Origin: Chlorophyllum brunneum
Lineage: Eukaryota > Basidiomycota > Agaricomycetes > Agaricales > Agaricaceae
Direction of reading: 5' to 3'
Length of the DNA: 64,000 bases
NCBI GenBank assembly: GCA_963576785.1
Contig: OY756139.1
Coordinates: 4,092,001-4,156,000, forward strand
The first letter of the stretch is position 1. Every line of letters starts with the position of its first letter. The position numbers were made by a program, and so were the translations under genes. This document shows positions 44,495-54,788 of the stretch, in pieces. The notes beneath the pieces were generated by a model. That model made no database searches and was not told the DNA's origin. It was given only the letters and a program-made list of their open reading frames with translations.

Positions 44495-46674
44495 ATGCCT
44501 GTGCTATGTTCTAATCTCTCCCTGAGAGAGCCTATGCCTAACAGCAATGGGGATGTCTTTGGGAACACACCACATGTTCCAGCTCCCTCCATCTTCACGG
44601 CCTCTCCAGCTCTGCCCCCTCCTGGTATCCTATTCCCTAGGATGCCATCTATGTCTGGCCCATCATTCCTACCGACCAAGCCTATAGCAACACCATTCCC
44701 CCGTCGGTCCTCAGCAGAGTGCCATCAACCCCCCTGCAGCCATCAGGCCCCCTCAATAGTGATGTGGAAAAGACCGCCCACTGATCATCCAAATGAATAA
44801 GGCTGGAAGATGACCATTATTATTTGGGCAAGGACGACGACAAGGACTAGGCTGACCAAGTTGAAGAGGAGTTGGCATCCAAAGTCAAAGTAGTTGAAGA
44901 AGACACTGTGGAACAGAACAGTGGCCTGGAGGAGTTCTATGATAATGCTGTGAGAGAAGTTGGAAGGCTGGCCGAGTGGGTAAAGGCTTGCAGTTTGTAT
45001 AACATGAGTGGCGACAATGGGCTCGCATTTGGGCAAGCTTTCACAGATTTAATGGGAACCTTGATGAAAGCAGGATGGCTCAAGATTGCCATTGACGAGC
45101 AGAAGAACAATCTCCTTGGTTGGATGGGGATCAATTTTGGTAAGATTACTGTCCGCGCTGAGGAAACACCTCAGCCAGACACTTCCCCCCTATGATGCAT
45201 GGCTTCCAAAGCCCCCACACGTAAACCTGACAATGTCCGCATGGAGGTCATTGAGCACATTGTTACTCTGGGTATCACTGATGGCAATGAAGTCACTCAT
45301 TCAGGCATCTCCAATGATGACATGCAAATGATCACTGAGGCGGAGTTCAAGACTGTCATTTGCAATAAGAAGCGTGGGGGCCAAAAACCTAAATCAATGG
45401 CCACAAAACCTGCTATTACCGAACCGAGGGTTAAAAACTCTGCTCCTGTGCCTGGTAAGGCCGCCAAGACCACCAAAGATACGGTGTCCCCCCCAAAGGA
45501 TACCGAGAAACCCAAGGAAAGCGTTAAAACCTCCTACACTGCAGCTGCAGCCAAAGGTGGTAAGAACTCTGCCTTCACTCCTGCTTCCACAGGGCGCAAT
45601 CTGCTCAAACTCCTAGAGTTTGCGAGCAAGTTCCCAGAATTGTCTCATGAGAAAGTTGTAGCAATGTACAATGCTGCCTTCTCCTCCTCCTCCCCCACAA
45701 ACAAGAAGCCAGCTAAGAAAGCTGGTGTAATTTGCTCCATGCTGAATGGTCCCTCATGCAAGCAAGTCATCATTCCCCTTCTCACTGGGCCCAACGTCAC
45801 CAATTTCGGGGCCATCATTGACTCCCTTAATATTTGTCTTATAGCGGAGAAATCCAAGACTAGGGTCATCGCTGCCTCACAGGGTAAGCTGGGCCTTATG
45901 GTCCACACCTTGGAGGTGTTGACCCCTACTGAGCTAGATATTGTCAAGGCATGGCTCAAGGAGAAATTCGGAGGGATCACCTCAGGCAACATTTCCCTTC
46001 CCAAGTCCAAATCGTTTGTGAAAGTCACGGATGTCAGTTACATCACACCTCGAGGGCAGGTCCTCACCAAAGATGATGTCATCACCAGCATCTGGAATTC
46101 TATCCACTCGGATGCCATACAGTTTGCGATGCAACCAAGAGTGTGACACAACTCTAAACACTCTGACACCTGCACAGTGTGGTTTGAAATCTGGGACTCC
46201 AAGGCAGGGTCCAATATCGCGAAGATTGAGGACAAGTTCCTCAACATTTATGGGTATCTCTTCTGCATCAGGAGGGCCATCGCCAACCCAGGAGTTCTGT
46301 TCTGCGCCAAGTGCTGCAGATGGGGCCATCCTCTCATCCAATGCCATGCAAGGCTGTTCACCTGTGCTCACTGCAAGGGTCCCCACTCCACCGCCAACCA
46401 TTGTGCCTTCGCCTACTGCTGCAAGGGCAATGACAAAGTGGACCTGCCCATCGTGGCCACCCCCACTGGAGAACCATGCCCCCACAAGGCTATGTGTTCT
46501 AACTGTGGCAAGGACCACCTTGCCACTGACCGCAAATGTCAGTTTTGGAAGAAGCGATTTGACCATGACTGGCATGCAAACAAAGTGCTCGAATTAAGAG
46601 CTAACAAAGGAGTTCTATTGCCCCCCTCCTCATTATCCCCAGCTAGTCGAAGCCAGACTAACCCCCCTCAATGA
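44495..46674 (+). pseudogene. LINE ORF1, left arm
   Basis: Gag-like ORF1 as in LINE-1, from ATG 44495. Its frame carries TGA at 44794-44796, 45193-45195 and 46144-46146, homologous to the three in LINE-1, plus a private TGA at 44782-44784 and a TAG near 44848. One frameshift lies near 44665. The zinc knuckles (CAHCKGPHSTANHCAFAYCC, CSNCGKDHLATDRKC) are intact. The ORF1 stop and ORF2 start overlap as ATGA at 46671-46674, suggesting coupled translation. Confidence 0.85.
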
Positions 46675-48635
46675 ATAACACACCCGACAATCAAGATAGG
46701 CCTCCCCACTCGTTTCTGAGTGAGTTGAAGGTCTGCTCTCACAACGTTGGAAGATTGTATGGAGTGATGGAGACAGTCCTTGCGTGTAGAGGTAATGTCG
46801 ACCTCCTCCTCATACAAGAACCCCTGTGGAGATACCTCTGCAACATCCCTTCACCCGTCTCTAATGACGGGTCCCCCCTCATAGGAGGCCCAGTCTACCC
46901 AGACTGGATGCTCCTTTCATACCCAATTGTCACTGAAGAAGTCCTCCAAGTTGGACACCGGCGCCATCCTCAATGGACAATTGATATCAATCATTGTACC
47001 ACTCCCCGAGTTCTTGCTTTTGCTCACAAGAGACTCAAATGTCTCCGACCTTCCATCAGAAAGGACATCGTAGAACATCGAGACCTCCTGTGCATATCCC
47101 TTGTTGCAGGAGGAGAAGAACTACTGCTGTTGAATGTTTACAATGACAGTCACAACACTGTGCTCCACTTCCTTGAGGAGTGCCTTTTCGATCTCCCGCC
47201 CTTCCTCTTGTTGGGCGGGGACATCAATATCCGATCTGTGTTATGGGACTCTTCAATGGACCAACATCTGGCAAGTGCAGACCATCTCCTCATGGTCACC
47301 AAAGCCCTCAACTTGGTGAGGTCTATTCTATCTGCAGCCAAACCAACACACTACACTTCAGACCCCAACCTACCAGACACAGTCATCAACCTGTTGTTTG
47401 TATTGGGAGTGTTACCATATATCCCCACCCATGCTATCCAGGAAGGCAATCAATACAATTCGGATCACGCCCCCCTTATAATCAGAATTCCCATTCTGCA
47501 AATGGATGTTGTCATTGAAAGATTAACAATTCCTAAAGAGTCGGAAGAGAAAACCAAATTCCTGATGGATATCACGGAGGGGATAAACGACAAGAACTGG
47601 CCGATGAATAATGCAGACGAGCTGGAGAGAGCTGTTGCCAAATTGGGAGTTTTATTTGACAGGTCCTGGAACCACAATGTGAAGAAGACCAAAATCACCA
47701 CTAGGTCTAAGACCTGGTAGAATGTAGAATGCTCTGAGACTCTCGCAACTCACTATGCAGACCGTAAGAACAAACACAAATGGAACACCTTTTGGAAGAC
47801 CACAAGGAAAATGAAAAGGGCCTATTTCGACAAGAAGATACAAGAAATCTTGGTCAATAATCAATGCCCATGGGATCTCATGCCATGGGTAAAAGGACGC
47901 GCTCTCCTGGCTACCCAAGCCATTCACCACAATGGTTGACCTTGTCTTACCATGGACAATCTATGGACAGCCCTTGACCAACACTATAACTTGGCCCAAG
48001 ACAGACCTGTCAATGTGGCAATCCTGGAAGAACTTCCACCACCAATCAGTATGGAGAATAGGACTTGGGTTGATTTCTCACTCCTAGAAATGAGAGAATC
48101 ACTTAAGGATACCTCGAATTCTTCCACCCCTGGCCCCGACCATTTATCCTGGTCCCACCTCAAGCAGATTGTCGCCGTCGATACTTGCACCGATCTCTTC
48201 CTCTGAATCAGCTGCGCGTGCCTGTCCCTCAGACACTGGCCCTCACACTTCAAAAAATCAACATTGGTAATCATCCCTAAACCCAACAAACCCGACTACT
48301 CCACCCCAAAGGCCTTTTGACCAATTGTCCTCCTCAATATGCTCGGCAAACTAATAGAAAAGATGTTGGCCAAACAACTCCAATTCAAGGCAGTGAAGTT
48401 CAAAGTTCTCCACCCTCATCAACTGGGAGCTATCTGACAAAGGTCCACCGAAGACACAGGCCTCTTTATCACCCACATTATCAGGGGAGCTTGGACAAAG
48501 AAGAAGAAAATATCGGTGCTCGCATTTGATGTCGCCCAATTCTTCCCTTCCCTCAACCACAACCTCCTTACCAACATCCTCACTTGGCAAGGATTTCCTC
48601 CTCAAATCGCGGGTTTCTTCAATAATTATCTCAAA
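46671..48635 (+). pseudogene. LINE ORF2 (endonuclease and start of RT), left arm
   Basis: Endonuclease with KVCSHNVGRLYG, LLLIQEPLW, GGDINIRSVLWD and NSDHAPLIIRI. A TAG at 47718-47720 replaces a Trp codon. Early RT motifs follow (LDQHYNLAQD, PGPDHLSWSHLKQI, AFDVAQFFPSLNHNLL), with the shared TGA at 48435-48437. It ends at the inverted-repeat boundary before the catalytic FVDD. Confidence 0.9.
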
Positions 48636-48928
48636 CCTTAGTCTCTGACTCAGGTTGCAAGCCTTTGGATAAAGGGAAGGAAGTAGAGAAAGGAAGAAGG
48701 GGTGATACAATTGGTAAAGTGTAAGGAATACATCAAGTATTACTACACTTCATATACTAGTGGTAAGGGCTAATAATAAGGGAGTCGAGTAACGGAGTCA
48801 TAGGAGACGAGTAGTAGAAGTCAGGTAAGAGGCATAGCCTCTAGGGGTGATACAGGGGGTGAAACAAGTATGAGGGTACATGAGGTAATGGGTGCATGAT
48901 AGAAATGAATGGCCTACAATTTGTAACA
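48635..48928 (-). repeat. 3' LTR of element D, outer 7 bp missing
   Basis: Matches LTR A from its eighth base, ending GTAACA at 48928, then polypurine tract (minus-sense AAAGGGAGGTAT). It contains the self-primer sequence TTGGTAAAGTGT (48711-48722). Confidence 0.93.
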
Positions 48929-49035
48929 ATACCTCCCTTTCAAGCTTCATGTCCTCATGATGCGTATTACTGTAAAGGTCCTTTGTAAAATAAAGCATAC
49001 GGAATTTGGTGAAGATAAGAAAGCGCGACGAGTAT

Positions 49036-49872
49036 TTACTCGTTCATGGGTACGGCCGCTCCCAGAGCTCTGGCCAAGTCCTTCTTGTTTCCTCCGATGA
49101 GAGGTGCTTTGTCAACATGTCATAAGCCAATCCAGAGGGGTGCGTGTGGCGGTCCTTCTTTGAACAAGAAGTGGGTGTGGTTGTTATACGTGGTGTTGTT
49201 GTTGGTGTGATTGCTTAGCAGTTTATGCACGATGTCCTTCCAGTAGTCGTTGTCCTTTTCACCTTCTGATTTCAACGTGTTATATCCTGTCGGCGGGTGG
49301 AAGATCATGGGTGTGATGGGGGGTACTACCGTGGTGAGTATGGTCTGGAGATGAGCGACTTCTTCTTCGATGTCGGGGTGGAGTAACTGATCGGCGGCGG
49401 TTCTTCCTTGAGTCTTTTGTTCGCATGTGTGGCAGATGTGATGTTGGATGGGGAACGGGTCGTTACTAACGAGTAGTCGATTAACGATGTGGTGGGAGAG
49501 GTTGTCTGTGCTTCTTGACTCGTACGTATTGAGTCGCTCGGCTAGGGCTACGAGGATACTGTGCATCCGAGCTCGTATGTTGGATATAACGAGGAGTTGC
49601 AAGTCGTCGTTAATTTTGTACAAGTGCCTCTCTAGTTGGTCTCTCCTTCCTTCATCGATGATGAACTGATTGAGTCTCGGAGTGGCTTCGGATAATGTGT
49701 CCATAATTTTCGAGGCACCTTCTTGGGTTGCTTTCACTGCTGCGCCCAATAGTATTATGGTGTCGACTAGGGTTTCTCCTTCTATGAGTTCTTCATGGCT
49801 GGTCCTTTCTGGGATGAGTTCTTCGAATTCTTTGAGGTAGGGGTATGGGGTAAGTTGGCATTCGGCGGGCAT
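49036..49872 (-). pseudogene. ORF3 of element D, unknown protein downstream of pol
   Basis: A 278-codon frame from ATG 49872 (MPAECQLTPYPY) to TAA 49036, with one in-frame TGA at 49120-49122, past which similarity to ORF3 of element B continues (WIGL*HVDKAPLIGG against WIRCQHKSGTLMIG). The protein looks mostly helical (LVDTIILLGAAVKATQEGAS, DQLERHLYKINDDLQLLVI). It has a possible metal-binding HHICHTC and a conserved IFHPPTGYNTLKSEG...YWKDIVHKLL block. No signal peptide or clear membrane anchor, so an envelope role is not supported. Conservation between D and B, a young and an old copy, argues for selection. Function unknown. Confidence 0.75.
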
Positions 49873-49973
49873 GGTGTGTTGTAAAGATAATTGGCGAAGT
49901 CAAGTGTGAACTGGATACCACGAGTGATGCATTGAGTGTAGTGGTTGCTTGGAATGCGAGGTTTGTTGTTCAT
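49782..49973 (-). other. Short ORF overlapping the pol stop
   Basis: 63 codons from an ATG (49971-49973) that overlaps the pol stop TGA (49970-49972) as ATGA. The first ~35 residues (MNNKPRIPSNHYTQ..., FTLDFANYL) are matched in element B (MNNKPCITKDYYTQ, CTLDFANYL) from an identically placed ATG. It precedes and partly overlaps ORF3 in another frame. It could be the true ORF3 5' end joined by splicing or frameshift, or a leader peptide. Confidence 0.5.
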
Positions 49974-52900
49974 AATTGCTGCTTTTTACCTCCCCTTTTT
50001 ATAGGTTTCGTCCTCGAAATCTTGCTCATAAATTCTTGTACCGCTTCCTTGGCATTATCTAAATTTGTCTCGTCTTCCCATGTATCTTCTTCGGACGTAT
50101 ATCCTTTCCAGTGTACTAGGTACTGTTTTCGTTTCCCTTTTGTGCGGTGTCCTCGGACTTCGTCTACTTCGTAGTGTTCCTCATCATTAACTATCTCGGG
50201 GATCGGTGGTGGCAGCGTGCGCTGGCTGTCATACTCGGGGTTATGATAGGGGGAAAGTAGTCTGCTGTTGAATACGTCGTGTATCGCCCATGTTTCAGGT
50301 AGCTCCAGGCGGTAGCTTGTTTCTCCTATTTTTTCTTTTACTCGGAACGGTCCGTATCTCTTGTGATCTAGTTTCTTCGTTGGTCTTGTTGTCCTAATAT
50401 TGTCTGCCTCCAGCCAAATTTGGTCTCCTGCTCGGTACTCGTGTTCTGGCTTTGTGCTGTTCCGCTTCTCCATCTGTACCTGGTTTTGTTGGAGCATCTT
50501 GATCGTTTCTTGGCGTATGTCCTGTAGTTCCTGTATTCTTTCCGTGATTGCTGGAGCCTTGATCTCATTTGTGATGTCTCCTTTCCATGGGTGTCGTCCG
50601 TATACTATCTGGAACGGTGAATGTCCTGTGGCACTATGTGTTTTATCATTATACTGGAATTCTGTGGTGCTGAGCCATTTCTTCCAGTTGTTCTGTGCAT
50701 GATTGATTACATTTCTGAGGTAGGCCTCGACCTCTTGGTTGATGCGCTCCGTTTGACCGTCTGTTTGTGGATGGTATGCCGTGGATAGGTTACGTTGGGT
50801 GCCGGTTGCTCTGCAAAGTTCCGCCATGAATTTTGATGCGAATTGTGGACCTCTGTCACTGATGATCCTGCGTGGTATCCCATGTTGTCTCCATATGTCG
50901 TCCCGATATATATCTCCTAGCTCCTCGGATGATAGGGTGGTGTTAACTGCACGTAGTCTGATCATTTTGCTGAAACAATCAACGATGACAAGTATCGCAT
51001 CATATCCCTCTGATTCTGGCAGTGGTCCTATCATGTCGATTGATATCTCTTCCCATGGTCCGGTGGGAATTGGTAGCGGATGGAGGTGTGTGGTAGGTCG
51101 TGTTTGGAGTATTTTGTTTCGTTGACATGTGTCGCATCCCTTGATGTATCGTTTAACATCATTGCGCATTTGTGGCCACCAATATGTCCTTTTGAGGAGT
51201 TCGATCATTCTGTGTTGTCCCGGGTGTCCTACGTCCGTTCTGTCGTGGTGTTGTTGGAGTATTTCTTGGCGTAACTCGGTGTTTGGTGGTACGTATATTC
51301 TTCCTTCGAAGATGGGTAATCCATCAGTTTCCCATATCTCTTCTGGTCGTTTCTCTTTTTCTCTTAACCATTGTGTTTCTCTCCTCTGCTCCTTTCGTAA
51401 TCGGTGTTTCAGGTCTTCTTCTCCCGATATATCCCAAATTTGTCTGATCTCGGTGGTAGTGTTATCGAATAGTAACAGCGTGATATTTGTGTTGTCTCTG
51501 GTTGTATCTGTTTTTGCTAATCTTGATAACACATCTGCTTTTGTGTTTGTTTTTCCGGGTATGTGTTTTAACATGTAGTGATATTCCTGTAGTTCCAGTT
51601 GCCATCTCGCCTGTTGTCCTGTGAGTTGTTGCGGTTTCCTAAAGTATTCCAAGTTCTTGTGGTCTGTCCATATCTCGAATGGTTTGTCGGCATCGAGTAG
51701 ATATTGTCTCCAAGTTTTGATCGCTTCTCGGATTGCCAATAGTTCTTTGTCGTAGATTTGGTAATTTCGTTCTGCCGGTGTCATTGTTCTCGAGTGGAAG
51801 GCGATTGGGTGCCACTGGTTATCCTGGTCTTGTGATAGTACCGCTCCTACTCCGTATCCTGATGCATCCACTTCCACTCTATATTGTCCTTTATCTCGGG
51901 GCATTGCTAGTACTGGTTCGCTCGTGATTTTCTTCTTGATTTTTTCAAACACTTGCTGTTGTCGTTCTGACCATGACCATTGTGCATCTTTCTTCTTGAG
52001 TTCATGTAGTGGTGTCGCTATGTTACTGAAGTCTTGTATGAATCGTCGGTAGAAGTTTGCAAAGCCGAGGAATTTTTCGACGTCTTTTACGGATTTGGGT
52101 GTTGGCCATTCCCTTACTGCTTTCACCTTCTCTTCCTCCATTTTAACGCTGCCCTGTCCTACTACAAAGCCCAGTATGGGTATTTCTTTCGCGTCGAACA
52201 TACATTTTGATCGCTTGAAGTAGAGCTGGTGTTTGGCTGCAATGTCTAAGAACTGCGTCGTTCTTTTCTCGAGTTCTTCTTGTGTGGTCCCTGGAATGAC
52301 GAAATCATCCATGTAGTTGACGAGCGTTCCTTCATGTAATAGTTCCCGAAATATCGTGTTCATCATTCTCTGGAAGGTCGCAGGTGAATTGCTCATTCCG
52401 AAGAACATGACCGTAGGTTCAAATAATCCGTTGTTTGTTACGAACGCTGCCTTCCATTCGTCTCCTTTCCTGATTCTGACGTTGTTGTATCCCCAAATGA
52501 TATCGAGCTTGTTAAACACTTTTGTGTCCTTTAATCGATCTAGAACTTCGCCTATGAGTGGTAGTGGCGTTTTATCTTTGATGGTGTGTTCATTCAGTTT
52601 TTTGTAGTCTTGTACCAGGCGTTTTGTTCCGTCCTTTTTTGGTATAAAGAAGCATGGGGTGGCGTAGGGGGATTGTGATGGTCTGATTCGTCCTGAGGCG
52701 AGGTTTTTGTCGAGGAACTTTTGTAGTTCCTGTTTTTCCGTTATTGTCATCGGGTAAACTTTGGATTGCAGTACCGGGGGTGCATCCTCCGACAGATTTA
52801 TCTTGTGGTCCCATGCCGTGTGTGCGGGTAAATTATCAAAGTTCTTCTTGTTGAATAGATGGGTGTACTGTCGGAGGTATGGTGGTAGATCTTCATCGTC

Positions 52901-53488
52901 CGTCCGGTCCGCCTTTTTTTCTTCAATGTGTTCCTTGACTATCCGTATTTTCTCGTTGAACCGTATGTCACTATGTGATATTTTGCAATCTTCTGGACAT
53001 CTCGTGAATCGTATGACATGATTGTTCCAATCGATTTCTGGGTTATGTTTAACCAGCCAATCGTGTCCCAGGTATAAGTCTGCGCTTTCTAATTGTGTTA
53101 CCAGAGCGTCGATTTGTTCCGTGTGGTTGCTGTTGTTTAATACCAGTTGTGCCTTGTCCGTTATTTCTCCCTTCCTATTTTCCGTTCCATCGGCGTTGAT
53201 TACTTTGATCGGGGTTTCCAGGGTTTTAGTCGGGATCTGTTCTTCTTCTACTGTTCGTTGTGCTATGCACGTGTGGGTGCATCCGGAGTCTACCAAAGTT
53301 GTAATTGGTTTGCGTCCTTTTCTTGTCTGGATTGTTGAGTCGAGGAGAAGTTCGCACGTAGAGTTTTGTTTTTGGGGAATCACGTATCGTCTATTGTGTG
53401 ATAAAACAGAAACTCTAGTTTTATTGGCTCGCGGGTTTGCGCCTACTCGGAGCCTTCGACAAAATCCTCTTTCTCCTCTATCTCTTGG
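49970..53488 (-). CDS. Intact Ty3 pol polyprotein with chromodomain (element D)
   Basis: Uninterrupted frame. Counting from the GTG at 53383 (1137 residues): protease D32-S-G; RT with YMDD at 357-360 and LDIIWGYN near 294; RNase H residues D506, E547, D574 and D617; integrase zinc motif H712/H720/C750/C753; integrase core D783, D843 and E879; GPY/F near 1010; chromodomain about 1070-1122 (YLVHWKGYTSEEDTWED). Pol copies the element RNA and inserts the DNA; chromodomains usually steer integration to heterochromatin. The frame is open upstream to about 53488, in -1 relative to gag, without an ATG, so frameshift expression is inferred. Could act in trans if transcribed. Confidence 0.95.
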   Translation of the reverse strand, partial: PRDRGERGFCRRLRVGANPRANKTRVSVLSHNRRYVIPQKQNSTCELLLDSTIQTRKGRKPITTLVDSGCTHTCIAQRTVEEEQIPTKTLETPIKVINADGTENRKGEITDKAQLVLNNSNHTEQIDALVTQLESADLYLGHDWLVKHNPEIDWNNHVIRFTRCPEDCKISHSDIRFNEKIRIVKEHIEEKKADRTDDEDLPPYLRQYTHLFNKKNFDNLPAHTAWDHKINLSEDAPPVLQSKVYPMTITEKQELQKFLDKNLASGRIRPSQSPYATPCFFIPKKDGTKRLVQDYKKLNEHTIKDKTPLPLIGEVLDRLKDTKVFNKLDIIWGYNNVRIRKGDEWKAAFVTNNGLFEPTVMFFGMSNSPATFQRMMNTIFRELLHEGTLVNYMDDFVIPGTTQEELEKRTTQFLDIAAKHQLYFKRSKCMFDAKEIPILGFVVGQGSVKMEEEKVKAVREWPTPKSVKDVEKFLGFANFYRRFIQDFSNIATPLHELKKKDAQWSWSERQQQVFEKIKKKITSEPVLAMPRDKGQYRVEVDASGYGVGAVLSQDQDNQWHPIAFHSRTMTPAERNYQIYDKELLAIREAIKTWRQYLLDADKPFEIWTDHKNLEYFRKPQQLTGQQARWQLELQEYHYMLKHIPGKTNTKADVLSRLAKTDTTRDNTNITLLLFDNTTTEIRQIWDISGEEDLKHRLRKEQRRETQWLREKEKRPEEIWETDGLPIFEGRIYVPPNTELRQEILQQHHDRTDVGHPGQHRMIELLKRTYWWPQMRNDVKRYIKGCDTCQRNKILQTRPTTHLHPLPIPTGPWEEISIDMIGPLPESEGYDAILVIVDCFSKMIRLRAVNTTLSSEELGDIYRDDIWRQHGIPRRIISDRGPQFASKFMAELCRATGTQRNLSTAYHPQTDGQTERINQEVEAYLRNVINHAQNNWKKWLSTTEFQYNDKTHSATGHSPFQIVYGRHPWKGDITNEIKAPAITERIQELQDIRQETIKMLQQNQVQMEKRNSTKPEHEYRAGDQIWLEADNIRTTRPTKKLDHKRYGPFRVKEKIGETSYRLELPETWAIHDVFNSRLLSPYHNPEYDSQRTLPPPIPEIVNDEEHYEVDEVRGHRTKGKRKQYLVHWKGYTSEEDTWEDETNLDNAKEAVQEFMSKISRTKPIKRGGKKQQL

Positions 53489-53540
53489 TCATCATCCTCG
53501 TTGACTTCTCTGATATGGGTTTTCTTGGGTGCCTGGCAGT
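53443..53540 (-). pseudogene. gag 3' stub of element D
   Basis: Last codons of gag (APKKTHIREVNEDD, acidic tail) ending at TAG 53443-53445. The break at 53541 falls inside the last zinc knuckle, so no functional gag remains. Confidence 0.88.
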
Positions 53541-53660
53541 TCTCTCCATTATTGTCATCCAAGATCTCTGAGGACAAGTAAGCACCCATCTGTTTCACCT
53601 TCATCAGTTTCACTTTGCTCTATATTTAGTTGTTTCACCTTTATCAGTTTCATGTCTATA
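53541..53660. repeat. Segment X of element C, inverted
   Basis: About 119 bp matching the reverse complement of 36151-36269, directly followed by segment Y in direct orientation. At 36 kb, X and Y are collinear, so this is a local inversion. It contains the TTTCACCTTYATCAGTTT repeats. Confidence 0.88.
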
Positions 53661-53663
53661 TGA

Positions 53664-54252
53664 TAGAGATTCATTGGAACAGCTGCAGTTACAAGACCTG
53701 CAGGACAAGGTGGTAGAGGGTGATGATGACAACAGTAGTGATAGAAGAACTGCATCCATAGGATGATCAGAGTTGGATGATAAGGATGATGTTGATACAA
53801 TTGGTTCTTCAGAGAGATAAGACTTGGGCAACTTGACAAAGGCTCAAGTAGATCACAATAGTGGATGGGGAGAGTCGTTGCTGTTACTACTGGGTACAGC
53901 AGGTTCATTGTCTGGTAATAAGTCCCTAGGTCACATTTCTATACAATAGATTCCATTGGTGACTTGTTGGTGAATGAGCACTTCAAGTGCTGGACCACAA
54001 GTGTACATGTAGAGGTAGATGTACTACATAGTTTCTTTGGTAGTCAGTCATGCTTTCCAACTGTTATTCCAGGTGCCATAGAGGTTGTTCTCAATAGTGC
54101 ATAAGTAGAGTCCATTGGTGTCAAATACATGTAAGTATGGTGCATATTTCCAGGCTAGTCAAAGTAGAGAGTCAATGACAGTATCATTGGATTGTGGTGG
54201 TGGGATGAGTGGTATTTGTCATAACCTCTGACGTAGGTTTGAGGTCCAGACA
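53664..54252. repeat. Segment Y of element C (direct copy of 36267-36867)
   Basis: Minus-strand ORF3 3' sequence. It ends at ...CCAGACATAACA, after which element C gag-leader sequence begins in the opposite orientation. Confidence 0.9.
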
Positions 54253-54501
54253 TAACACCAAATCCACTTGCTGGAGCCCTCCAGCTACTCTGAGAACAAA
54301 GAGAAAAAGAAGCTCAACAAAGTCAAACCAGCCAGACAACCAACTATCAGTCAACCAGCTACCAGACAACCCAACCAGTAGACAACCAGAATACCAGGAC
54401 CTCCAATTACACTTAGGACAACCCAACAGCCATAAACCTACCAATTGTCCCTGTCAAACTCCCCAACAAGCTCACCACCAAACTTACCCACAGGATCAAA
54501 C

Positions 54502-54788
54502 ATGCCAGACCTCAAGCTCCCAAAGCCTACTGTTTTCTACAGTGACCCACTTGACTATCCCAACTGGAAGCATAACCTCCAGATCTACTTCACATTACAG
54601 CCTAACAATCTACCAAATGACAAGTCCAAAATCATGTATGCCCTCCTTAGCATGGAAGGATTGGCCAGAGAATGGAAACAAGTCTACACCATCTCACACA
54701 CCACCAACAATGTCTTCAGCCCCACCCAGACCATTGAACAGTTTCTCACAGAACTTGACACTTTATTTCTACCCACAAACAACACTCT
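54502..54788 (+). pseudogene. gag N-terminal part of element C, right copy
   Basis: From ATG 54502 (MPDLKLPKPTVFYSDPLDYP), capsid-like sequence (NWKHNLQIYFTLQP, MYALLSMEGLAREWKQVY) to the LINE insertion at 54788. The frame resumes at 61344 because LINE plus duplication is a multiple of three. Confidence 0.85.

Larger units (their letters stand above)
41740..48635. repeat. Left arm of a near-perfect inverted duplication
   Basis: Each base x pairs with 105740-x on the opposite strand through 57105-64000, with no indel over 6896 bp. The only difference I found is at 48192 (C-G against T-A). The inner end falls at CTCAAA, where LINE sequence stops and the element D LTR begins. The left end is only the mirror of the window edge, so the true arm may be longer. 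Confidence 0.95.
44412..48635 (+). mobile_element. LINE in left arm, 3' part missing
   Basis: Starts with the family 5' end CATCCCTTCTTTGAC directly after element C gag sequence and reads through ORF1 and most of ORF2. It stops inside the RT domain at 48635, where it is fused to element D's LTR. It is the mirror of the right-arm LINE and shares its insertion point, so it is a product of the duplication and not a second insertion. Confidence 0.93.
48635..53540 (-). mobile_element. Ty3 retrotransposon D, intact pol, 5' part lost
   Basis: Same family as A and B. Present: gag 3' stub, complete pol, ORF3, polypurine tract and 3' LTR. The 5' LTR, leader and most of gag are replaced at 53541 by element C DNA. 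The LTR lacks its outermost seven bases, being fused to LINE sequence. CpG-rich and by far the best preserved of the Ty3 copies. It forms the centre of the inverted duplication. Confidence 0.93.

Noticed and set aside
44412..48635. Left-arm LINE as a separate insertion
   Set aside because: Same target site and same mutations as the right-arm LINE, and no 3' end or second target copy on this side; it is a duplicate.
49036..49872. ORF3 as a retroviral-type envelope gene
   Set aside because: Position fits an env-like ORF, but there is no signal peptide, no convincing membrane anchor and no furin-like site.
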